The notes under the pieces were generated by a model that was not told where the DNA came from, searched no databases, and was given only the letters and a program-made list of their open reading frames with translations. From Streptomyces cavernicola (lineage in GTDB: Bacteria > Actinomycetota > Actinomycetes > Streptomycetales > Streptomycetaceae): a stretch of DNA of 64,000 bases. The position numbers and the translations under genes are program-made. Below, piece after piece: positions 43,655-50,324 of this stretch; within the stretch, counting starts at the first letter, position 1; every line of letters starts with the position of its first letter. The stretch is taken from positions 1 through 64,000 of the forward strand of contig NZ_JASCIQ010000042.1 in assembly GCF_029968035.1 (NCBI RefSeq), in the 5' to 3' direction.

Positions 43655-44904
43655 GCCGCCGCCTCCTTCTGGGACACGGACTCCGTGGCGGGCGCGGTCT
43701 GGGCCGCGGTCACCCGGACCCCGACGAGCAGCGGCAGGACCGCCAGGGCGCAGACACCGCAGATCACTCCGATCACGCCGAAGGAGACGCTGTTCTGCAG
43801 GAGGGTGGCCGCGAGGCTGGTGGCCAGCATCATCCCGGCGTACTGTGCGGAGCCGTTCAGCGCAAGGGCGGTGCCGCGCATCTCCGGCCGCAGCTCGCTG
43901 ACCAGGGCGTTGAGGGCCGGCTGGCCGACGCCGACGGCGGTGCCCCACAGGATGAAGGCGACCAGGACGACAGCGAGGCGATCGCCGATCAGCGGTACGG
44001 CGGTGACTCCGGCGGCCGCCACCAGTGCTGCCACGACGAGGACTCGACGCTTGCCCAGGCGGTCGGCGATCCGGCCGCCGAGGAGGGCGCCGGCCATGCT
44101 GCCCGCCCCGGATCCCATGATCGCGAACCCGGTCTGTGCCTCGTTGAAGTCGAAGCGCTCGGCGAAGAAGACGCCGATGTTGGAGAACATCCCGTACAGG
44201 GCCGCGCTCCACAGCAGGGTCGAGCCGAGGACGCACAGCAGCGCGGGCGTGGTGACGGCGCGGCGGATCATGCCGAAGTAGGCCGCCATCGGGCTGCCGG
44301 AGGCGCGCTCCTCCGGGGCCTTCGGCGCGGCGGCCGGCAGGAGCAGCAGGACCGTCACGTAGACCACGGCGGCGACGACCGCCACCGCGACGAAGGCCGC
44401 GCGCCAGTCCAGCAGGTAGGCAAGGGAGGAACCGAGCGGAACACCGAGCACCGTGGAGCTGAGCAGACCGGCCACGACGATGCCCATGACCTTGCCGCGC
44501 CGCTCGAACGGGAAGTTCTCGGCGATCAGGGCGTACACACTCGGCATGATCATGGCGGAGCCGAGGCCGGCCAGGGCCCGGGTGGCGAGGATGAAGGTGA
44601 AGTCGCTGCCGAGGCCGGTCAGGACGTTGGCGACGGCGAACACGACCAGACCGGTGCACAGGATCCGGCGGCGTCCGATCCGGTCGGACATGGCTCCGCA
44701 CAGCGGTGCCACCACAGCGAACAGCAGTGCGTAGGCGCTGACGAGCAGGCCACCGGAGCGCGCGGCGGTGTCGGTGTCGGAGGCGATCTCGGGGATCAGC
44801 GGGACGGTGATCATCGAGTCGAGCCCGACGAGGAACGCGCTGCACACAGCGATGGCCAGGACGCGTCCCGGCGTGGCTGTGCGGGCGGGGGCAGGGGTGG
44901 TCAT
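43651..44904 (-). CDS. DHA1-family MFS exporter
   Basis: A 417-aa transporter with about 12 hydrophobic segments: 'VGLDSMITVPLIPEIASD', 'AMSDRIGRRRILCTGLVVF' (loop 2-3 motif A) and 'LGVPLGSSLAYLLDWRAAF' (antiporter motif C region). This is typical of the AraJ/Bcr-like drug exporters. It sits inside the coupled acyl-assembly operon. It is the second exporter clearly within the biosynthetic locus, and either could provide self-resistance. Confidence 0.9.
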   Translation of the reverse strand: MTTPAPARTATPGRVLAIAVCSAFLVGLDSMITVPLIPEIASDTDTAARSGGLLVSAYALLFAVVAPLCGAMSDRIGRRRILCTGLVVFAVANVLTGLGSDFTFILATRALAGLGSAMIMPSVYALIAENFPFERRGKVMGIVVAGLLSSTVLGVPLGSSLAYLLDWRAAFVAVAVVAAVVYVTVLLLLPAAAPKAPEERASGSPMAAYFGMIRRAVTTPALLCVLGSTLLWSAALYGMFSNIGVFFAERFDFNEAQTGFAIMGSGAGSMAGALLGGRIADRLGKRRVLVVAALVAAAGVTAVPLIGDRLAVVLVAFILWGTAVGVGQPALNALVSELRPEMRGTALALNGSAQYAGMMLATSLAATLLQNSVSFGVIGVICGVCALAVLPLLVGVRVTAAQTAPATESVSQKEAAA

Positions 44905-44939
44905 CCGAGTTTCCCTCTGGTCGCTGCTGTAGAAGTTGA

Positions 44940-45908
44940 TCAGGTGAGGACCGGCATGTGCTGTGCCGAGTCCGTGTGTGCCGAGTCCGTGCGTGCCGAG
45001 TCCGTGCGTGCCGAGTCCGTGCGTGCGGAGGCACGGCGGGCGGCAGCGGGGGGTACGACCGCGGTGCCGACGGCACGGCAGACCAGCACGGGCTCGGCCG
45101 GCGTTTCCGCCCGGGTGGCGCCGAGGTCGTACCGGGCCACGACGGTCTTGTACGCGGTGAACTCGACGGTTCTGCGCAGCCGGCTGCGGCTGCGCAGCCG
45201 GGCGGTGGCCTCGATGTAGTCGCCCGCGGACACCGGGGCGAGGAACTCGACCTTCTGGTATCCGGTGAGCAGTCCCTCGTCGCCGTCGGTCTTGATGGTG
45301 ATCTCGGTGACGAGGTCGCCGAACATCTCCAACAGGCGGGCGCCGGACACCAATTCACCTCCGTAGTGCGCGTCCTGCGGGCCCATCCGCACCCGAAGAG
45401 TGGCCGTGATGTCCGCCGGGGCCTCGGGTGTTGGCGTTCCCTGCATGTCCCCTACCTGTTCGTAGCCGAGTGATTCCGTGCGCGGCGGTACCGGTGCCGT
45501 ACCCCGCTCGGTGCACGGCGGGTGCGTGGCGTCGCTGTGGTCCGCTGCGACGGCCACAGCGACGACGCACGCCTCTTTGTGCGCGATGGACACCGTGATC
45601 GCGCCGAGCCCGAGCTCCTCCGCGTGGCGCGCGGCCGCGCCGGAGAGGCGGACGACCGGTGCTGAGCGGTCAGCACGCGCCACACAGACCTGAGCCGGGC
45701 GGATGCCTCTGCCGAAGCCCGTCCCCAGAACCTTCACGACCGCCTCCTTCGCGGCGAACCGGCCGGCCAGGAACTCCCGTTCCCGACTGGGCGAGAGCGT
45801 CGCCGCGTACTCCAGCTCCTCTTCGGCATAGGTGTGCCGACGAAACCATTCGCGGGTCGTGAGCCGGTCAAGTTCTGCTGGAGAAAGGACATCGACACCG
45901 ATACGCAT
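44940..45908 (-). CDS. fusion: AcpS-type PPTase + hotdog ammonia-lyase-like domain
   Basis: One uninterrupted 322-aa frame. Residues 1-120 are a holo-ACP synthase: 'MRIGVDVLSPAELDRL', 'FLAGRFAAKEAVVKVLGTGFG', 'ITVSIAHKEACVVAVA'. A 33-residue linker follows. Residues about 155-290 ('VRMGPQDAHYGGELVSGARLLEMF', 'TDGDEGLLTGYQKVEFLAPV', 'AGDYIEATARL') closely recall the hotdog-fold 3-aminobutyryl-CoA/beta-alanyl-CoA ammonia lyases. The C-terminus is four repeats of A-R/H-T-D-S. An internal ATG at 45446 with AGGTAGGGG upstream might also give the lyase alone. The lyase could convert a beta-aminoacyl-ACP to the enoyl-ACP; a thioesterase or dehydratase role cannot be excluded. Confidence 0.75.
   Translation of the reverse strand: MRIGVDVLSPAELDRLTTREWFRRHTYAEEELEYAATLSPSREREFLAGRFAAKEAVVKVLGTGFGRGIRPAQVCVARADRSAPVVRLSGAAARHAEELGLGAITVSIAHKEACVVAVAVAADHSDATHPPCTERGTAPVPPRTESLGYEQVGDMQGTPTPEAPADITATLRVRMGPQDAHYGGELVSGARLLEMFGDLVTEITIKTDGDEGLLTGYQKVEFLAPVSAGDYIEATARLRSRSRLRRTVEFTAYKTVVARYDLGATRAETPAEPVLVCRAVGTAVVPPAAARRASARTDSARTDSARTDSAHTDSAQHMPVLT
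44963..45022. repeat. four tandem 15-bp repeats inside the lyase C-terminus
   Basis: Four near-identical copies of GTGCCGAGTCCGTGC run end to end, with a partial fifth at 45023-45030. They stay in frame and encode repeated Thr-Asp-Ser-Ala-Arg/His units at the C-terminus of the fusion protein. Slippage expansion is the likely origin. Confidence 0.9.
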
Positions 45909-45928
45909 GCGGGCGCCCCGGGCTTCCG

Positions 45929-46750
45929 CTAGCCCGCGGTGCCGGTCGAGCGGAGCACCGCGAGGTGTCCGCTGCCGGACAACGGGTCCACGTCGCACAG
46001 CACCACGAGGCGGTGATCCCGCTGCCACTGCTGCCAGTGCCGGGCCAGGTCGAGCCAGACACTGGTGCAGTAGCTGCCGGGAGCGACGCGGTGCACGCGC
46101 GCCGCAGAGCCGAAGTCCTGCTCCTGGACCCACGGGCCGGTGACGAGCAGGGTGTCCGGTCCGCTGCCGGCGAGTTCGCGCAGCCGGGCGAGGGTCGCTT
46201 CGGCGTCGTCGAACGACTCGACCGCCTCGGCCTGGAGCCCTGCACCGTTCTTCAGGACCAACAGCACCCCGGTGTCCGTGAGTTCGCCGGAGTCGACGAG
46301 CGGGTGGGGAGTGGGCAGCGTCGTCTGCTCGAGCACGGCGAGCACGGCGTTCTCGGACCGGCCGCCGCGCTGGTAGGCGGAGATGATCCGCAGCGCGGTG
46401 AACGGCGCCGCGAGGCCCTGCTCGCTGACGGAGAAGCTGTGCGCCCCGCCGCCGAGCCGCATGTTGAGGTGTGAGGCGACGGCCGTGAACGGGTGGACGT
46501 CGGGCAGCGCGTGGGTGACGACGACCAAGTCGGCCGTGGCGCCGGTGAGTTCCTCGCTCTCCACGAGACGGTCCACGAGGTCCTTGTGGAACACGTTCCG
46601 GCCGCTGCGCAACCGCTGTTCGTCCACCGTGGAGCCGAACGGCTCGACCAGGTCGCGATAGAAGCCCAGTACGCCCGGGTCCTCGTGGAAGGGGCCGGCG
46701 TCCGGGGAGACGACGACGGACGATGCGAAGAGCGTGGTCACGTCGCTCAC
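45929..46750 (-). CDS. truncated thiolase-fold/KASIII-like protein lacking Cys
   Basis: A 273-aa protein I can place only by its middle: 'DLVVVTHALPDVHPFTAVASHLNMRL' then 'SFSVSEQGLAAPFTALRII', which lines up with 'AEAFAVSQQNCASGMAAVDAAAELL' in the KASIII-like neighbour. The catalytic Cys position appears to hold Gln (about residue 111), and the C-terminal half of the fold is incomplete. Starts with GTG overlapping the ACP stop. It could be a non-catalytic partner of a KASIII-like enzyme, by analogy with KSbeta, or a decarboxylase of KSQ type. This is inference from a short stretch. Confidence 0.5.
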   Translation of the reverse strand: MSDVTTLFASSVVVSPDAGPFHEDPGVLGFYRDLVEPFGSTVDEQRLRSGRNVFHKDLVDRLVESEELTGATADLVVVTHALPDVHPFTAVASHLNMRLGGGAHSFSVSEQGLAAPFTALRIISAYQRGGRSENAVLAVLEQTTLPTPHPLVDSGELTDTGVLLVLKNGAGLQAEAVESFDDAEATLARLRELAGSGPDTLLVTGPWVQEQDFGSAARVHRVAPGSYCTSVWLDLARHWQQWQRDHRLVVLCDVDPLSGSGHLAVLRSTGTAG

Positions 46751-47013
46751 CGGCCCTGCAGCTGCGGCTCGGGGGCGACGCGCGCCAGGTAGGCGGTGAG
46801 CGTGCCGACGGACTGGAAGTCCTCCATGTCGAGGTTCTCCGGGTCGATGACGATCCCGAGGCTGTCCTCGAGGTGCATCAGCATCTCCATCACCGAGGTC
46901 GAGTCCAGATGGAGGTCCTCGAGGAGCCGGGCCTCCTCGGTCAGGCCGGTGATTTCGCGCTCTAGTACCTCACTGAGGGCGGCTTCCACCTGGGCGACGA
47001 TGTGCTTGTCCAT
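46747..47013 (-). CDS. discrete acyl carrier protein for starter/extender unit
   Basis: An 88-aa carrier protein: 'LTEEARLLEDLHLDSTSVMEMLMHLEDSLGI' with phosphopantetheinyl Ser at S38 (DST, shown as LHLDSTS). The 'LDS(T)' context and its location between the ligase and decarboxylase genes differ from the aromatic-PKS ACP at 36694. It resembles the stand-alone ACPs (VinL, FlvL, BtrI) that carry amino acids during decarboxylation. AAGGAG precedes ATG 47013. The AcpS domain encoded just downstream may be its dedicated activator. Confidence 0.88.
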   Translation of the reverse strand: MDKHIVAQVEAALSEVLEREITGLTEEARLLEDLHLDSTSVMEMLMHLEDSLGIVIDPENLDMEDFQSVGTLTAYLARVAPEPQLQGR

Positions 47014-47060
47014 GGTCAGGCTCCTTGGTTCGAAAGGGAGTTGAGGGTCAGAAGGCCGGG

Positions 47061-48332
47061 TCAGAACGTGACGAGACGCTGCTTGCCGAGCAGGTCGTCG
47101 AGAGTGTCGCGGCGCCGCACCAGATGGGCGGTGCCGTCGTGGACCATGACCTCGGCGGGGAAGCCATGGCTGAGGAACAGGCCGGGCGAGGCCGAGGGCC
47201 CGTACGCGCCCGAGCGTTCGACCCCGATGAGGTCGCCCACGGCGACCTCGGGCAGCGCCACGCGCTTGCCGATCACGTCGTTGGGCGTGCACAGCGGCCC
47301 GGTGATCGTGTACGTGCGGTCCGGCTGCTCGGTGTACCGGGTCAGGGAGCGGATCGGGAAGTTGCGCTTCACGAAGCTGCCGACGCCGACGGCCGCCATG
47401 TGGTGGTTCGTACCACCGTCGGCGACGACGAACTGCTCCCCCATGGACTCCTTCACCTGCAGCGCGCGGGTGACATAGGTGCCGCAGGGGGCGGTGAGGT
47501 AGCGCCCGAGCTCGTTGATCAGGCGGCAGTCCGGGTGATCGCGGTGGAACTCCGTCACGGTCTCGTTGATGCCGGCGGTGAGCGCGTCCCGGTCGAGGGG
47601 GGACTCGTTGTCGAAGTACGGGATGCCGAAGCCGCCGCCGAAGTCCACCGTGCGCAGCTCGATCCCGGTCTCGGCGGACAGTTCCCGCGCTGTCGCGAGG
47701 ATCTCGCGGGTGTTGTGGACCAGGTCCTCGTGGTGGAGGAAGCGCGTGCCCATGTAGGCGTGCAGCCCCATGACATCGACGTGGCGCAGGCTCTTCAACA
47801 GCTCCCGGGACCGGCGTACGTGAGCGACGTCGATGCCGAACTGGCGGGGCTTGCCGCCCATGGCAAGACCGGAGCCCTTGGTGTGGAAGTCGGGGTTGAT
47901 CCGCAGCATCACCGGTGTCGGACCCTGGTTCGTCCGTGCCGCCAGGTCGTCGAGGGCCCGGAGTTCGTCGAGCGACTCGCAGACGATCGCGTGCAGACCG
48001 GCGCTCACGCAGGCCTCCAGCTCGGCCCGGGTCTTGCCCGGCCCGAGGAAGATCGTGTTCTGCGGTGCGACGCCGGCTCGCCGTGCCGTCTCCAGCTCGG
48101 CCAGCGAGGAGACCTCCGCGCCCGCGCCCAACGACCCGAGCAGGCCGATGACGCTGATGTTGGGGTTGGCCTTCAGGGACAGGAAGATGTCCACCGCGGG
48201 GTGCATCCGGTCCCGCAACCCTTGGTACGTGTCGCGCAGGACATCCGCGTCGTAGACGTACAGCGGTGTGCCGAACTCGGCGGCGAGGTCCGAGATCGGC
48301 AGACCCTGTATCCGGAACTCACCGGTGCTCAT
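47061..48332 (-). CDS. fold-type III PLP decarboxylase acting on an aminoacyl-ACP
   Basis: A 423-aa alanine-racemase-like barrel decarboxylase (diaminopimelate/ornithine decarboxylase family). PLP lysine K54 is in 'IFLSLKANPNISV'; 'VDFGGGFGIPYF' binds the phosphate and 'GPLCTPNDVI' carries the active-site Cys-x-x-x-Asp. 'GLAMGGKPRQFGID' and the layout recall BtrK, VinO and FlvO, which decarboxylate an amino acid tethered to an ACP. With the ligase and ACP, it should turn an acidic aminoacyl-ACP (for example beta-aspartyl) into an omega-amino acyl-ACP. Coupled to the upstream KASIII-like gene. Confidence 0.85.
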   Translation of the reverse strand: MSTGEFRIQGLPISDLAAEFGTPLYVYDADVLRDTYQGLRDRMHPAVDIFLSLKANPNISVIGLLGSLGAGAEVSSLAELETARRAGVAPQNTIFLGPGKTRAELEACVSAGLHAIVCESLDELRALDDLAARTNQGPTPVMLRINPDFHTKGSGLAMGGKPRQFGIDVAHVRRSRELLKSLRHVDVMGLHAYMGTRFLHHEDLVHNTREILATARELSAETGIELRTVDFGGGFGIPYFDNESPLDRDALTAGINETVTEFHRDHPDCRLINELGRYLTAPCGTYVTRALQVKESMGEQFVVADGGTNHHMAAVGVGSFVKRNFPIRSLTRYTEQPDRTYTITGPLCTPNDVIGKRVALPEVAVGDLIGVERSGAYGPSASPGLFLSHGFPAEVMVHDGTAHLVRRRDTLDDLLGKQRLVTF

Positions 48333-49303
48333 GCCGCCTCCTGTGCCACGCCGGAGGCGCGATGCGTGATGACCATGGCCGCGAACGTGGCGCCGAGGCC
48401 GACGGTCGCGAACACGTAGGTACGTCCGTGCCGCAGGGCGCCCGCGTCCCGCAGCGTCGTGTAGTTGAGGAACACGTCGGAGGCGAAGCAGTGGCTGTAG
48501 CGCCCGACGTTGTCGAGGAAGACGCGGGAGCGGTCGATACCCAGCTCGCCGATGGTCTGCCGCCAGGACTGCAGATTGACGTTGTGCGGGATGATCTGGT
48601 CGATGTCGTCCAGGGTCAGACCCGCCTGCTCGACGGCCTCGCGTACCACCTCGGCGAGCACCGGCGCGTAGACCGTGCTGACTTCAAGGGACTTCTCCTC
48701 GTCGAGGAGCATGGCCGCGCTGTACTCGCCCAGGGTGCGGGTGGCGTACGAGCGGACCGTGTCCCCGGCGCCGTCCAGGCCCACCAGGCAGGCGGCCCCG
48801 GCGTCGCCCATGATGGCGATGTCCGGGATCAGCTGGATCTGCGGGGAGAAGGCCTGCTCACCGGTGACCACCAGGGCACGGTCGCCCGGCCCGCCCTCCG
48901 CTCTGAGGAGTTCGGCCGCGGCGTCGACCGCGGCCATGCCGCTCGCGCAGTTCTGCTGGCTCACGGCGAAGGCCTCGGCGTGTTCGAGCCCGAGCCGGTT
49001 CCTGATCTCCCGGGCGGGGTCGATGTGGGCCGGGGCCACCGCTTGCGTGGTGTGGGAGTAGACGACGTACCGAATGCGGTCGCGGACCCCCGGCCCGTCC
49101 AGGATCCGGCGGGCCGCCGGCAACACCACGTCGTACAGGGAGAGTTCGGGATCGAACCGGATCTCCTGCAGACCGTGGATCCGGCGGAAGAGACGGACCT
49201 TGGTCGGACGCAGCCGCAGGCGCTCCGCGAGCTGCTCGATGGGCACGACTCGGTCGGGCACGAACGACTCCACGGCCTCGAGGGTCGTCACGGATGTCGT
49301 CAT
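48329..49303 (-). CDS. KASIII-like acyltransferase/condensing enzyme (copy B)
   Basis: A 324-aa thiolase-fold protein. Active Cys is C119 in 'AVSQQNCASGMAAVDAAA' and catalytic His is H240 in 'QIIPHNVNLQSWRQTIGELG'. The third position (Asn in FabH) falls in 'RYSHCFASD' and is not Asn. Such CH-type KASIII proteins often transfer acyl groups instead of condensing them. Preferred start is ATG 49303 with GGAG 8 bases upstream; a GTG lies at 49312. It is a paralogue of the adjacent gene 49365. Substrate probably the acyl group on the discrete ACP. Confidence 0.82.
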   Translation of the reverse strand: MTTSVTTLEAVESFVPDRVVPIEQLAERLRLRPTKVRLFRRIHGLQEIRFDPELSLYDVVLPAARRILDGPGVRDRIRYVVYSHTTQAVAPAHIDPAREIRNRLGLEHAEAFAVSQQNCASGMAAVDAAAELLRAEGGPGDRALVVTGEQAFSPQIQLIPDIAIMGDAGAACLVGLDGAGDTVRSYATRTLGEYSAAMLLDEEKSLEVSTVYAPVLAEVVREAVEQAGLTLDDIDQIIPHNVNLQSWRQTIGELGIDRSRVFLDNVGRYSHCFASDVFLNYTTLRDAGALRHGRTYVFATVGLGATFAAMVITHRASGVAQEAA

Positions 49304-49364
49304 CGCCGGCACTCCAGGGTTCTCGGTCGGACAGGCTGCGGGGGACGGGGCACGTCGACGGCGT

Positions 49365-50324
49365 TCACCGGGTGTCTCCTCGTCGATGGGTCAGGGTCAG
49401 GGCGGTGAACGTCGCACCGGCGCCCACGCAGGCCATCAGGTAGTGCCGGCCCTCGACGAGCCGTCCGGCGTCGCGCAGTGACGCGTAGTTGACGAACGGG
49501 TCGGCGGCGAAGCAGTGGCTGTAGCGCGGGACGTTGTCCAGGAACACGCGGTTTTGGGAGATGCCCAGTTCGGCGACGGTGTTGCGCCAGGCCATCAGAT
49601 TGACGTTGTGCGGGATGACCAGGTCGATGTCGGCGAGCGTGAGTCCGGCCTCGGCGACGGCCTGCCGCACCACGTCGGCGAGCGTGGGCGCGTAGGCCTT
49701 CCCGTACAGGGCGGCCTGCTCGGGGGACATGCCGACGAGCTGCGCGTACTCGCCCAGGGTGTGCGAGACGTACGAGCGCACGGTGTCGCCGGTGCCGCCC
49801 ACCGAGACCAGGCAGGCCGCGGAGGCCTCGCCCATGATCGCCGTGTTGGGAACAGTCCGGATCAGGGGCGAGTGCGGCTTCTCCCCGGTCACCACCAGCA
49901 CCCGGTCCGCGGCGTCGCCGTCGCGCAGCAGCTGCGCCGCGACATCGACGGCTCCCAGGCCCGACGCGCAGTTCTGCTGGCTGAGCGCGAAGGCCTCCGC
50001 GTGCCGCAGACCCAGCGCGTCGCGGATGCCGGCGGCGAGATCGGTGTCCGCGGGAGCGACCTCGTGGATGGCGTGCGCGTAGATCACCCAGCGGATGCGG
50101 CGCGGGTCCGGCGCCTGCTCGACCACCCGCCGGGCGGCCGGAAGGACCAGGTCGAACAGGGAGCTGTCCGGATCGTCGTGCAGCGTGTGCAGTCCGTGGA
50201 CCTTGCGGAACAGGGACAGCTTGGGGCGGCTGAGCCCCAGCGGCTCGGCCAGTGCCTCAATGGTCAGCCGCCGGTCCGGCACATGGAACTCGACCCGTTC
50301 CAGGGTCCCGAGTGACGCGCTCAT
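49365..50324 (-). CDS. KASIII-like acyltransferase/condensing enzyme (copy A)
   Basis: A 319-aa paralogue of 48329-49303 with the same Cys ('SQQNCASGLGAVDVAAQLL') and His ('VIPHNVNLMAWRNTVAELGIS') sites and the same 'RYSHCFAAD' in place of the FabH Asn loop. Its ATG at 50324 overlaps the PKS stop, so it is made with the type I module. Two non-identical KASIII-like proteins side by side suggest a heterodimer or two sequential acyl transfers between the discrete ACP, the SnoaL-ACP protein and the module. Confidence 0.82.
   Translation of the reverse strand: MSASLGTLERVEFHVPDRRLTIEALAEPLGLSRPKLSLFRKVHGLHTLHDDPDSSLFDLVLPAARRVVEQAPDPRRIRWVIYAHAIHEVAPADTDLAAGIRDALGLRHAEAFALSQQNCASGLGAVDVAAQLLRDGDAADRVLVVTGEKPHSPLIRTVPNTAIMGEASAACLVSVGGTGDTVRSYVSHTLGEYAQLVGMSPEQAALYGKAYAPTLADVVRQAVAEAGLTLADIDLVIPHNVNLMAWRNTVAELGISQNRVFLDNVPRYSHCFAADPFVNYASLRDAGRLVEGRHYLMACVGAGATFTALTLTHRRGDTR

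Noticed and set aside
44963..45022. Four 15-bp tandem repeats considered as a CRISPR-like or iteron array
   Set aside because: The copies are contiguous without spacers, in frame inside a coding region, and encode a repeating pentapeptide.
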